Source: Marinobacterium litorale DSM 23545 (GTDB taxonomy: Bacteria; Pseudomonadota; Gammaproteobacteria; Pseudomonadales; Balneatricaceae). Taken from it: a stretch of 64,000 bases of DNA. The notes beneath the pieces were generated by a model. The model was given only the letters and a program-made list of their open reading frames with translations, was not told the origin of the DNA and ran no database searches. Every line of letters starts with the position of its first letter. Within the stretch, counting starts at the first letter, position 1. Of the stretch, positions 18,206-26,855 are shown one piece after another. The position numbers were made by a program, and so were the translations under genes. The stretch is taken from contig NZ_AUAZ01000001.1 of assembly GCF_000428985.1 (NCBI RefSeq), forward strand, positions 186,001 to 250,000, read 5' to 3'.

Positions 18206-18590
18206 TCTGACATCCGGCGCGCGGCGGGCCCGCATCAGCATAACGCCGTTGATCGATGTGGTTTTTATCCTGCTTCTGTTCTTTATGCTTTCATCCAGCT
18301 TCATGCAGTGGCGTCAGCTTGATCTGCCGATGCCTACCGCAGGCTCAGCCTCGGACGCGCCGGTAGTTCGCATACGCCTGCTTAACAATGCAGGTGCCAT
18401 AGAAATCGGTGAATCTCGGTCACGAATGGGTGATACGCAGTGGCTGAAAGAGCGCGTTTTGGATAGCTCGGATGCGGTGTTTGCAGTCGATGTGGCTGAG
18501 GGTGTGCAGATGCAGGCGATGATCCACCTTGTCGATGCGTTGAAGTCTGCCGGCGCTACGCGGGTTTCACTGGTCGGGGTGCTGCAATGA
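18195..18590 (+). CDS. exbD: ExbD subunit 1 (with catalytic Asp)
   Basis: A 131-residue protein with one membrane helix near residues 16-38 (ITPLIDVVFILLLFFML). Asp21 (codon 18255-18257) sits where the essential proton-carrying Asp of E. coli ExbD lies. The periplasmic domain follows (about 45-131), ending in the typical ALKSAGATRVSLVG segment. It overlaps exbB by 11 bases and its TGA overlaps the ATG of a second, different exbD. Confidence 0.9.
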   Translation: MQLDLTSGARRARISITPLIDVVFILLLFFMLSSSFMQWRQLDLPMPTAGSASDAPVVRIRLLNNAGAIEIGESRSRMGDTQWLKERVLDSSDAVFAVDVAEGVQMQAMIHLVDALKSAGATRVSLVGVLQ

Positions 18591-19030
18591 TTATCTCCTC
18601 TGGCGCCAGGAAAAGTTCGCTTGGCAATGACGACAATGTCATTCCACTGATCAACGTCGTGTTTCTGATGCTGATCTTTTTCATGATCGCCGGGCAGATC
18701 AGTAAAAGTGATGCAGTAAAGACAGTGCCACCGGATTCAATTAACGATCGGCCTTTCGCCGAAACGCCCGGTATCGAGCTGCTTGTCGCGGATACGGGTG
18801 CTCTGTTTATCGATGATAAGCCGGTCGGCATTGACCAGTTGAGCCTTCGTGTCGCCGATGCGTTTCGTCAGTCCGGCGGGAGCGATCAGTTTCAGGTCAC
18901 GGTGAAGGCCGATAGGTTCTTGCCGGTATCTCGCCTGCAATCGGTACTGGGTGAAATACGAAAAAGCGGCATTGTTCGGGTCTCCCTGGTGACAAAGTTG
19001 GTCTCTGCTTCGGTAGGAGGTGGAGTCTGA
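18587..19030 (+). CDS. ExbD paralogue 2 with Asn in place of the essential Asp
   Basis: A 147-residue ExbD-like protein with one membrane helix near residues 18-42 (NVIPLINVVFLMLIFFMIAG). At the position of the essential Asp there is Asn23 (codon AAC at 18653-18655): PLINVVF instead of PLIDVVF. The periplasmic domain (about 60-147) keeps the ExbD fold signature (LLVADTGALFIDDKPV; VTVKADRFLPVSRLQSVLGE). It sits between exbD1 and tonB with 4-base and 1-base overlaps, so it should be made with both. It may pair with ExbD1 to give a pore with a single protonatable Asp. Confidence 0.85.
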   Translation: MIISSGARKSSLGNDDNVIPLINVVFLMLIFFMIAGQISKSDAVKTVPPDSINDRPFAETPGIELLVADTGALFIDDKPVGIDQLSLRVADAFRQSGGSDQFQVTVKADRFLPVSRLQSVLGEIRKSGIVRVSLVTKLVSASVGGGV

Positions 19031-19830
19031 TGGCCGTTACCCGCAGGCACTGGTTTGTGGCGCTGGCGCTGGCTGTGGCTTTGCATCTTGGTCTGTTCTC
19101 TCTGGTTGCGGCGCAGTCGCCCACTGACGGTGCAGAAGCCGCGGGTGAAATGGGCGTTGAAATAGACCTCGGCATGATGGGAGACCTTGGTGAAGCGATC
19201 GAAACCCAGGAAGAGCAAACCCAGGAAGAGCAGGCACAAGAGCCGGTAGAGCAACCTGTTGAAGAGCCGGTAGAGGAGGTTGTCGAGCCCGAACCAGAAC
19301 CCGTACCTGAACCTGAACCTGAACCTGAACCGGTTCAGCCCAAGCAGAAGCCAGTAATAGAGACCCAGGCCAAACAAAAGCCTGAACCCAAACCTGAACC
19401 GAAACCCGAGAAGCCGGAACCGGTAAAGCCTCAACCTCCGGAGCGGCCCCTGACTCGCAGCGATGACAGGAACATTCAGCAGGAGCAGCACAAAGCGTCC
19501 ACCGGTCGCAGCAGTGCGTCGACTAACGGTGGTAGCCCGGGCGCAACGCGCTCCTACTTTACTGAGTTGGCCGCGCACTTGGCCCGCCACAAACGGTATC
19601 CCGTCTCATCCCGTCGTCGCGGAGAGGAGGGGATTACCAAGATCACATTCGAGGTTGATCGAGATGGGCGTTTGTTGAGCTATCAGATAGCTCAGAGTTC
19701 GGGCTCGCACCGGCTGGATGAGGCGGTGATCGATATGCTCGAAAGCGCCCGGCCGCTGCCAGCGTTTCCACCCGATATGCAGCAGCAAACACTGAAAATA
19801 ACCGTTCCTGTGGAGTTTGCGATCCACTGA
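19030..19830 (+). CDS. tonB: TonB energy transducer
   Basis: A 266-residue protein. One N-terminal membrane anchor (FVALALAVALHLGLFSLVAA, with His19-like residue of the TonB S-H-L-S motif). A Pro/Glu-rich then Pro/Lys-rich spacer (about 60-150) spans the periplasm. The C-terminal TonB domain (about 175-266) shows YFTELAAHLARHKRYP, FEVDRDGRLLSYQI and LDEAVIDMLESARPLPAFP. It transmits force from ExbBD to outer-membrane receptors such as the Fiu-like protein encoded next. Its first base is the last base of the exbD2 stop (TGATG). Confidence 0.93.
   Translation: MAVTRRHWFVALALAVALHLGLFSLVAAQSPTDGAEAAGEMGVEIDLGMMGDLGEAIETQEEQTQEEQAQEPVEQPVEEPVEEVVEPEPEPVPEPEPEPEPVQPKQKPVIETQAKQKPEPKPEPKPEKPEPVKPQPPERPLTRSDDRNIQQEQHKASTGRSSASTNGGSPGATRSYFTELAAHLARHKRYPVSSRRRGEEGITKITFEVDRDGRLLSYQIAQSSGSHRLDEAVIDMLESARPLPAFPPDMQQQTLKITVPVEFAIH
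19306..19329 (+). repeat. CCTGAA hexanucleotide tandem repeat within tonB
   Basis: Four perfect CCTGAA units encode Pro-Glu repeats of the periplasmic spacer. In-frame slippage could change spacer length without breaking the gene. Confidence 0.75.
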
Positions 19831-19958
19831 GACAGAACCTTTTTAGCCGTCAGTCCAAGCCGTTCTATACGGAAGTAAATACCAATAACAACTGAAGAAA
19901 GCCGCTGTGAAAGAAGAGCGGCAGCCAATCTTTATGTCTTTAATCGAAGGGAAAACCC

Positions 19959-22223
19959 ATGGCTGAATCCAAACTGACTTTGAAAGAACTCTCCGCAACG
20001 CCGCACTTTACGAGACGTTCCGCGCAGATGGCCGGCACACTGACGTTCGCAATTTCTACTGCCATGCTGGGCAATGCCTATGCGGAAGAGGTGGCGCTCG
20101 ACAAGCTCGTGGTCGAGGATGAGCGGATTGCCGCAGACTCCAACCCCTATGCAGAACCCGGTGCGCCCTACAAGGCAAAAACCACATCCGATAAGCGCCG
20201 TGTCCGCGAGATTGCTGATACGCCGCAGACCATGACCGTACTGACCAAGGACACCATCGAAGATTCCGGTAAAACCGAGCTGGAGGATATTCTCAGTGCG
20301 CAGCCAGGTATCACGCTGGGGACCGGTGAAGGCGGTAACTCTTTTGGTGATCGCTACATTATCCGCGGTTACGAGGCGCGCAGTGATATTTATACCGACG
20401 GCCTGCGCGAGCCCGGTCTGATTACCCGGGAGACCTTTGCTCTTGAGCAGATCGAAATCAGCAAGGGGCCCAGTTCGACCTTCGCCGGTCGCGGTTCCAC
20501 CGGCGGTGCGGTCAATACCGTGACCAAAAAAGCCAGCATGGAAGACGACTTTGTGAATCTGGAAGGAGGCCTGGGTACCAACGCTGCCCAGCGCTACACC
20601 GTTGATGCCAACCGCGTGATCAACAGTGATCTGGGGGTCCGGTTCAACGCCCTTTACTCCGAGGCAGATACCCCGGATCGCTCGCCGGCCGGGGAGCGTC
20701 GCACCGGTGCATTGCTTTCTGGTGTCTATCAGCCGTCACGCAACACGGTGCTGTCGGCCGATTTTTACCACTTCCGCGCTGATGATCGCACTGACCCGGG
20801 TTATGCCTATGACCGCAGTACCGGTGGGTTCAACGAGTATGATTATGTGGGTCAGAACGGCCTCGACTTCCAGCGTAGCGAAGCCGACATCTTCACCTTT
20901 ACCGTGGAGCACGATTTTGGGCGTGGGGTGGAGCTGCAGAATAAAACCCGTTTGGGAGAAACCGCCAATGAATACGTGGTGTCGGCATATTCTGAACGGT
21001 TTTCCAATAACCTGCGCTCTTTTGGAGGCTGGCAAGAGAATGACTATCTGGGTAACCAGACCAACCTGATTATTGATCGCGAGCTGTTCGGTAAGCGAAA
21101 CTCGATCGTCGTTGGGGTCGAGCTGGCCCGTGAAGGTGTTGATTCCGGCAGTTATACACGGGTTGACTACAACAGCTTCGATCTGGACCCCTATAACGCG
21201 GATAATGGACTCTGGGAAGGTCGCGTAGAACGCAATGACGCCAATGCCGAGCTGGAGCTGAAAACCGTTTCGGCCTACCTGATGGATACGGTCACACTCA
21301 CTGATCAGTGGGAGGTGTTCGCCGGTGTCCGCTACGATCACTTTGATTACTCTCTGAAAGCGATACCCCGTGGTGAGTCCGAGTTTGCCGAGTATGAATA
21401 CACCGATGGCTTCTGGAACGGGCATTTGGGCGTGGTGTACTCGCCCTGGGAGAATGGCAACGTTTACGCCAGCTGGAGCACTTCATCCAACATCAACGGT
21501 GGCGAAGCCGATGCCGGTACCAACTGTGGTTACGGCGGCCTGTGTAACGCCGATGATGGTTCCTACACCGATATCAAGCCGGAAGAATCCGTTAATCTGG
21601 AGATCGGTACCAAATGGGAGCTGGTGGATGACAAGCTGCTGGCCACCGCGGCGATCTTCCGTACCACCAAGGATAACGTCATCGAAGGTGCGGATTATGA
21701 GTCTGCCGGTTCCGGCAACACCGGTAAGAACCGTGTTGAGGGTATCGAACTCGGCCTGTCCGGCAAACTGACCGACAAGCTGAATGTGCAGGCTGGTGTC
21801 GCGATCATGGACTCCGAGACGCTGGACTCCTACTTCGATGGGACACACGCCGTAGAGGGCCGGGGCGGGATCTCCTACCCCAACTATATCGGTCTGCCGA
21901 AAGCAAACTTCGCCGAAAAGAGCGCCAACGTTCAGTTGAGCTATCAGGCCACACCCGCGTTTGCGTTTGGGGGGACTGCGACCTACTCCAGCGAAATCCT
22001 GGGTGGGCAGCCTGATCAGGGCTCCAGCGGTAGCGTTAAACTGCCCAGCTATACCGTGTACGACCTGCACGCCAGCTACGCGTTTGATGAGCAGTTGAGC
22101 CTGAGTGCCAACGTGCAGAACCTGACCGACGAGCAGTACTACACCGCGATCTACCGTGGCGGCAGCATCGTCTATCTGGGCGATGGTCGCTCCGCCAGCC
22201 TGAAACTGGCCTATAAATTCTAA
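19959..22223 (+). CDS. fiu: Catecholate-siderophore TonB-dependent receptor (Fiu-like)
   Basis: A 754-residue outer-membrane receptor. A signal peptide ends near AYAEEV (residue about 43). The plug domain (about 80-200) has DTPQTMTVLTKDTIEDSG, DILSAQPGITLGTGEGGNSF and the IIRGYEARSDIYTDGLREP strand. The barrel fills about 210-754 and ends in LKLAYKF with C-terminal Phe, the usual barrel signal. GAVNTVTKK is the conserved plug end. Order and sequence match the Fiu/PiuA family that imports ferric catecholates and is typically paired with PiuC, here the next gene. A start at ATG 19959 follows GAAGGGAAAA. Confidence 0.88.
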   Translation: MAESKLTLKELSATPHFTRRSAQMAGTLTFAISTAMLGNAYAEEVALDKLVVEDERIAADSNPYAEPGAPYKAKTTSDKRRVREIADTPQTMTVLTKDTIEDSGKTELEDILSAQPGITLGTGEGGNSFGDRYIIRGYEARSDIYTDGLREPGLITRETFALEQIEISKGPSSTFAGRGSTGGAVNTVTKKASMEDDFVNLEGGLGTNAAQRYTVDANRVINSDLGVRFNALYSEADTPDRSPAGERRTGALLSGVYQPSRNTVLSADFYHFRADDRTDPGYAYDRSTGGFNEYDYVGQNGLDFQRSEADIFTFTVEHDFGRGVELQNKTRLGETANEYVVSAYSERFSNNLRSFGGWQENDYLGNQTNLIIDRELFGKRNSIVVGVELAREGVDSGSYTRVDYNSFDLDPYNADNGLWEGRVERNDANAELELKTVSAYLMDTVTLTDQWEVFAGVRYDHFDYSLKAIPRGESEFAEYEYTDGFWNGHLGVVYSPWENGNVYASWSTSSNINGGEADAGTNCGYGGLCNADDGSYTDIKPEESVNLEIGTKWELVDDKLLATAAIFRTTKDNVIEGADYESAGSGNTGKNRVEGIELGLSGKLTDKLNVQAGVAIMDSETLDSYFDGTHAVEGRGGISYPNYIGLPKANFAEKSANVQLSYQATPAFAFGGTATYSSEILGGQPDQGSSGSVKLPSYTVYDLHASYAFDEQLSLSANVQNLTDEQYYTAIYRGGSIVYLGDGRSASLKLAYKF

Positions 22224-22237
22224 CCGTTTGACGGCTT

Positions 22238-22268
22238 GCCGGTCGGGGTATCCCGGCCGGCTTTTTTG
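22238..22268 (+). terminator. Rho-independent terminator after the Fiu-like receptor gene
   Basis: Stem GCCGGTCGGG/CCCGGCCGGC (one G-U pair), 4-base loop GTAT, then TTTTTT. It lies 14 bases past the stop codon. Confidence 0.88.
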
Positions 22269-22322
22269 CGTGCTTTCAAATGCTGAAACTGTGCCTGTAT
22301 CTGAAAGCGCGAGGAGAGAGCA

Positions 22323-23003
22323 GTGATACTACCGATAACCAATGTTTTAACCGCGCACCAAGTCGCTCAGATGCGAGAGCATCTGGATCAGGCGAGCTGG
22401 GTAGACGGAGCCGTGACTGCCGGCGGGCAGGCGCTGTCAGCCAAGCATAATCTTCAGCTCAGCGAACAGGACCCTCTTGCACGCGAGCTTGGTGATGCAA
22501 TCCTGACCGCGTTGGCGCGCAACCCGCTCTTTATCTCTGCCGCGCTGCCCCTGAAAATCCTTCCGCCCATGTTTAATCGATATAGTGATGGCGGTACTTA
22601 CGGTTTGCATGTGGACAATGCGATCCGGGTGATACCGGGCACCGTTACCCGTGTACGGACCGATCTGTCGGCCACGCTTTTTCTGGCGGAGCCTGACGAG
22701 TATGAGGGCGGAGAGCTGGAAGTTGAGGGCAAATACGGTACTCAGCGGGTCCGGCTCAATGCCGGTGACATGATTCTCTACCCTTCGACCAGCTTGCACC
22801 GGGTGACGCCGGTTACTCAGGGAGCTCGCGTGGCTGCCTTTTTCTGGATTCAAAGTATGGTTCGCGACCATGAGAGACGTGAAATGCTGTTTGATCTGGA
22901 TACCAGTATTCAGTCGCTGACTGGTGCGGAAGCCGAAGGTCAGGATCTGCAGCGGCTGACGGCTATCTATCACCGACTGATTCAACAATGGGCGGACACC
23001 TGA
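22323..23003 (+). CDS. piuC: PiuC-type Fe(II)/2-oxoglutarate-dependent dioxygenase
   Basis: A 226-residue protein, the usual PiuC length. GTG start after GAGGAGAG. The double-stranded beta-helix carries the iron triad: His and Asp in [11 protein letters not shown] (about residue 97) and His in [10 protein letters not shown] (about 158), with the following Arg in ARVAAFFW binding 2-oxoglutarate. The PiuC/PKHD family is associated with iron-uptake loci and often lies next to fiu or piuA receptors, as here; the substrate is not settled. Its stop overlaps the start of the next gene (TGATG). Confidence 0.92.
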   Translation: MILPITNVLTAHQVAQMREHLDQASWVDGAVTAGGQALSAKHNLQLSEQDPLARELGDAILTALARNPLFISAALPLKILPPMFNRYSDGGTYGLHVDNAIRVIPGTVTRVRTDLSATLFLAEPDEYEGGELEVEGKYGTQRVRLNAGDMILYPSTSLHRVTPVTQGARVAAFFWIQSMVRDHERREMLFDLDTSIQSLTGAEAEGQDLQRLTAIYHRLIQQWADT

Positions 23004-24115
23004 TGAAAGCAGCGCAGCCTTATACACCCCTGAGCGAAATCCCGGCTGACCTGGTCAGTGTGACCGACTATGCCCGGCGGGCACCCGAGCATATGCCGCG
23101 TGCCATCTACGAATATATTGCTGGAGGCGGTGCTGATGAACTTACTTTGCGCGGCAATCGCGAGGCGCTGGATCGGTGGCAGATTCTGCCGCGGGTGCTG
23201 GCAGATGTTACGGAAGGTGGTACCCAGACCGAGTTGCTTGGTCAGCATCTGAGGCACCCGATTGTGCTGGCGCCAGTCGCCTTCCATCGATTGGTTCATC
23301 CCGAGGCGGAAGTGGCGACTGCCCGGGCTGCCAGTGCGCTCGAAACGGTGATGGCAGTGAGTACGCTGGCGACGGAGTCGATTGAAGAGATTGCATCGCA
23401 CCTGTCTCAACCGGCCTGGTTCCAGCTCTACATGCAGCAGGATCGTGACTTTACGCTCAGCCTGGTACGGCGCGCTGAGCAAGCCGGATATGCCTGTCTG
23501 ATGATCACCGTCGATGCCAGTCTGCACGGCATTCGCAATCGTGCCCAGCGCGCCGGATTTGAGCTGCCTGAAGGCGTTGAGGCGGTTAACCTCAGGGATA
23601 GACCGCCTTTGCCCCGGGCAGTATTGGATCCGGATCAAAGCATCGTTTTCCAGGGCATGATGAGTGAGGCGCCGACCTGGGACAGTATTCAGTGGCTTTG
23701 TGAGCGCACGAAGCTGCCAGTCATTTTGAAAGGGATTCTTCACCCGGCGGATGCGATTAAAGCGAAGGAGTTGGGCGTGGCCGGACTGGTTATTTCCAAC
23801 CACGGTGGGCGCACCCTGGATTGCATCCCTTCGGCGGTGGATATGCTGCCAAAAATTCGCGAGCAGGTGGGGCCTGAGATGGTTCTGCTGGCCGATGGTG
23901 CCGTCGAGCGCGGCACGGATGTGTTCAAACTGATCGCGCTGGGGGCGGATGCGGTGATGGTCGGTCGCCCCCAGATTTACTCGCTAGCGGTTGCCGGAGC
24001 ACCGGGAGTGGCGCATATGCTGCGTATCCTGCGCGAGGAGTTGGAGGTGTGCATGGCCATGGCCGGCACACCCAGACTGTCTGATATTGGCCCCCAAGCC
24101 CTGATTCGGGTTTGA
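23003..24115 (+). CDS. FMN-dependent alpha-hydroxy-acid oxidase/dehydrogenase
   Basis: A 370-residue TIM-barrel flavoprotein of the lactate oxidase/LldD family. FMN-binding segments are AIYEYIAGGGADELTLRGN near residue 27 and APVAFHRLVHPEAE near 85; the catalytic motif SNHGGRTLD (active-site His and Arg) is near 260, followed by DGAVERGTDVFKLIALGADA and VMVGRP. The substrate (lactate, glycolate or another 2-hydroxy acid) is not decided by sequence. ATG 23003 overlaps the piuC stop; ATG 22988 is an alternative. Its TGA is immediately followed by the stop codon of the opposing exonuclease gene. Confidence 0.88.
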   Translation: MKAAQPYTPLSEIPADLVSVTDYARRAPEHMPRAIYEYIAGGGADELTLRGNREALDRWQILPRVLADVTEGGTQTELLGQHLRHPIVLAPVAFHRLVHPEAEVATARAASALETVMAVSTLATESIEEIASHLSQPAWFQLYMQQDRDFTLSLVRRAEQAGYACLMITVDASLHGIRNRAQRAGFELPEGVEAVNLRDRPPLPRAVLDPDQSIVFQGMMSEAPTWDSIQWLCERTKLPVILKGILHPADAIKAKELGVAGLVISNHGGRTLDCIPSAVDMLPKIREQVGPEMVLLADGAVERGTDVFKLIALGADAVMVGRPQIYSLAVAGAPGVAHMLRILREELEVCMAMAGTPRLSDIGPQALIRV

Positions 24116-24871
24116 TCAGTGCCAGAGCTCGCAGACCGGTGTATCCCGGGAAAAGCGGTGGGCGACCTGTGCCTGCAGCAGTTCGGCACAGGCCAGCGCA
24201 TCGGTTAAGGCATTATGAGGCCGGTAGTAGGGCAGGTTATAACGGCCCCGGCTGTCGGCGAGTCGGATCGACTCGCTACTGCGACCCATCAACCGGTCGA
24301 TCAGGCCCGGTGGCCGACGTCGATGCAGGCGGGCTTCCAGCTCCATGGTATCGATAACCGGAAATTCGATGCCCTCACCAATGCGCTGGCGCAGGGCCGC
24401 GTCCAGGAAGGGGCGCTCGATACCGCGGTGATGGACAACCATCAAGTGACCTGCCATCAGGTCCAGCAGCTCCTCCAGAATACGGGTTAAATCCGGAGCG
24501 TCCTCCACCTCGGAATGGGTGATCCCGTGAATGACAACCGACTCGTTACGCAGGTCGGCCCGGGGTTTGACCACCCAGTGCCGACCTTCACGCAGACGGA
24601 TGCGATCCAGCGACATGGTCACCAGTCCGATGCTGACAATATCGTCCTTTTGCGGATCGAGTCCGGTGGTCTCGAAATCGATAGACAGCATGGGGACGTC
24701 CGCAATGGGCGTTTCCCCGGCCACAGCCCCCGCCTCATAGAAACGCTTCAAATGGGGATTGCTCGCCTGCTGCGCAAGGGTTGCAAAACGTTCCGACCAC
24801 TCGGGAACCTCCGGGCTTCCGGGAAGCCGGGTTTCCGCTTCGGCGACTTTGTCACGGCCTAGATAGAACAC
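24116..24871 (-). CDS. DnaQ-like 3'-5' exonuclease (DEDDh)
   Basis: A 251-residue protein with all exonuclease motifs: Exo I LSIDFETTGLD (about residue 65), Exo II VVHHRGIERPFLD (about 145) and Exo III HNALTDALACAEL (about 215), giving D, E, D, H and D. It is shorter than PolC and lacks a polymerase-binding tail, so it is a stand-alone epsilon-like nuclease rather than DnaQ itself. It lies 9 bases downstream of the cNMP/CBS/DUF294 gene on the same strand, a pairing frequently seen in proteobacteria, so the two are probably co-expressed. Confidence 0.88.
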   Translation of the reverse strand: MFYLGRDKVAEAETRLPGSPEVPEWSERFATLAQQASNPHLKRFYEAGAVAGETPIADVPMLSIDFETTGLDPQKDDIVSIGLVTMSLDRIRLREGRHWVVKPRADLRNESVVIHGITHSEVEDAPDLTRILEELLDLMAGHLMVVHHRGIERPFLDAALRQRIGEGIEFPVIDTMELEARLHRRRPPGLIDRLMGRSSESIRLADSRGRYNLPYYRPHNALTDALACAELLQAQVAHRFSRDTPVCELWH

Positions 24872-24880
24872 GATACGCCC

Positions 24881-26773
24881 TCAGTTTGCCCGGCCGGGCT
24901 GATAACGGTACTTGAGAAACTTCTGTGCATTGCTGAGGATCTGGAAGGCATCCTTCAGGTTTTTACGCTCGAAGTCGGACAGGTTCTCCGGTTCGATATC
25001 GTTGTCCGGTTCGCGGCCTGCTTCCAGGTCCAGTGCCTGATGGCGAATACGGACCATGGAGATAAATTCCAGGGCATCGCGCAGATCCTGTCCCCGACCC
25101 GTGGGCAGGATATCGGCCTCGATGATATCTTCGAGCCGTTCAAAAGAGTTACGTGATCGTGAACCCACTGCCATGCCGTGAACACGAATCAAGTCCGCCA
25201 ACGGCGCTGTACCACGGCGTTTCATATTGATTGAGCGGGTATGTTTACCCGAATGCTCCATCACGAAATCTTTGAAAAAGCCCAGTGGTGGTGTGCGCAG
25301 CAGCGCGTTGCGTGCCATGCAGGCGAGGAAGGTTGAATTATGGCGCGCCTTGCGACTGATCAGGTTGGTCAGGTGCTCGACCCACTCACTTTTGCCCCAG
25401 ACCGCATCCAGGTCGAAGAAGATAAAGCTATTGAGGAGCTTCTCGGCGGTTGGTTTCTCAATCCAGTCGGAAAAGTACTGTTCCCAGACCCGCAGCGGCT
25501 GACGCCATTTGGGATTGGTGGCCATAATCTGGCCCTTACAATATTCGTAACCACAGGCGTCCAACCCATCACAGACAAAGTCGGACAGGTCGCTGAAATA
25601 TTCTCCATGGATATTGGGGTCGTAGCTATTATCCAGAATCAGTGCATTGTCCTGATCGGTGACGATCAACTGCTCATGACGGGCCATGGAGCCCAGGGCC
25701 AGAAAACAGTAGGGGATGGGCGGTGGCCCCAGCTTCTCTTCAGCCAGCTCCAGCAGGCGCTGTTTAAAGCTGCGACCGATAACCGCCATGGCGCTGCCAA
25801 TCATCCGTGAATTGGCATCCTCATTCACCATGCGGCTGAAGCAGGAGCGTACCTCTCCGGAGAGCACCTTGAGCTCTTCAACGCTATGGGCGCGGAAAAT
25901 TCGGCCGACCACGAACAGGCTGTTCTGAGATTCGTAGCGAATGATGTCCGAGAGTGCCAGAACGCCAATGGGCTCCTTGTGCTTAAGAACCGGCAGATGG
26001 TGAATGTTGTAACGCAGCATCGCCATCATCGCTTCGAAGACGAGCTGATTGTGCTCCACATGGATAATATCGGTACTCATCACCTTTGATATGGGAGTGG
26101 CGTAGTCCAGCCCTTCCGCCACCAGTCGGTTACGGATGTCACGGTCAGTGATCACGCCGACCATACGGGCCTTATGGCTGGGCAGATCCTCACGGTCATC
26201 GGCGCTGGAGTCCGTAATCAGCAGTGACGAGACACCCTCGTCACGCATCAGCTTTGCGCCTGCCTGAATAGTGGAACCGATATCCATGCTGACCGGAGCA
26301 CGGGTGACCAGGGATTCAACCCGGGACGTCATCAACTCGTTGGCGTCCTCCCGTCGGGCAAGGGCATGACGCAGGCGGGTTCTGTCTTCCACTTCGACAA
26401 AGTCCGCGAACAGCTCATTGTTCTCGAACAACTCACTGAAAATGGCATCCGGAATCAGATACACCAGGGTATCTTCCAGTGCAACGGCTGGAAATCGCGT
26501 CAGCTTGTGGCGCAGCAAGCCGAATTCGCCAAAATAGCCACCTTCACTGAGTCGGTTGTACAGATCGCCGTTACGCCGGTAAACCTCAACCGCCCCGCTG
26601 CGAATGAAGTACCAGGCATCGACGGGAGCGCCAAACTCTAAAATCCGATCCCCGGCCTTGAAGTAGCTGACCTCGACGTTAGTCGCCACGTGGTTCAGTG
26701 TCTCTTCCGGCAGTTCGGTAAACGGCTGCCAACGGCGGAGGAAATCGAGAATCTCTAGGTGTTCAGCCTGCAT
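24881..26773 (-). CDS. cNMP-binding/CBS/DUF294 nucleotidyltransferase-like signalling protein
   Basis: A 630-residue cytoplasmic protein. Order of domains: a cyclic-nucleotide-binding fold at about 15-125 (FKAGDRILEFGAPVDAWYFI, GGYFGEFGLL), two CBS repeats at about 155-290 (GVITDRDIRNRLV; MLRYNIHHLPVL), then DUF294 with the nucleotidyltransferase signature LGSMARHEQLIVTDQDNALI near 365 (G-S-x9-D-x-D) and a C-terminal helical substrate-binding domain. DUF294 proteins resemble GlnD-type transferases, but the target is unknown. It precedes the exonuclease gene on one transcript. Confidence 0.9.
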   Translation of the reverse strand: MQAEHLEILDFLRRWQPFTELPEETLNHVATNVEVSYFKAGDRILEFGAPVDAWYFIRSGAVEVYRRNGDLYNRLSEGGYFGEFGLLRHKLTRFPAVALEDTLVYLIPDAIFSELFENNELFADFVEVEDRTRLRHALARREDANELMTSRVESLVTRAPVSMDIGSTIQAGAKLMRDEGVSSLLITDSSADDREDLPSHKARMVGVITDRDIRNRLVAEGLDYATPISKVMSTDIIHVEHNQLVFEAMMAMLRYNIHHLPVLKHKEPIGVLALSDIIRYESQNSLFVVGRIFRAHSVEELKVLSGEVRSCFSRMVNEDANSRMIGSAMAVIGRSFKQRLLELAEEKLGPPPIPYCFLALGSMARHEQLIVTDQDNALILDNSYDPNIHGEYFSDLSDFVCDGLDACGYEYCKGQIMATNPKWRQPLRVWEQYFSDWIEKPTAEKLLNSFIFFDLDAVWGKSEWVEHLTNLISRKARHNSTFLACMARNALLRTPPLGFFKDFVMEHSGKHTRSINMKRRGTAPLADLIRVHGMAVGSRSRNSFERLEDIIEADILPTGRGQDLRDALEFISMVRIRHQALDLEAGREPDNDIEPENLSDFERKNLKDAFQILSNAQKFLKYRYQPGRAN

Positions 26774-26800
26774 GACAGACCTCTAAGTCATTGTCTAACC

Positions 26801-26835
26801 AAAAAGGGCGGATAGCATAGTCGCGCTATCCGCCC
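26801..26835 (-). terminator. Rho-independent terminator after the BCCT gene
   Basis: On the minus strand: stem GGGCGGATAGC/GCTATCCGCCC (11 bases, loop 8) directly followed by TTTTT. It lies about 20 bases past the BCCT stop. Confidence 0.88.
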
Positions 26836-26855
26836 CGTTTATGGAGTGCGCAGGT

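Noticed and set aside
19290-19440. CRISPR-like or satellite repeat
   Set aside because: The repeats are short Pro-Glu/Pro-Lys codons of the TonB spacer with no unique spacers.
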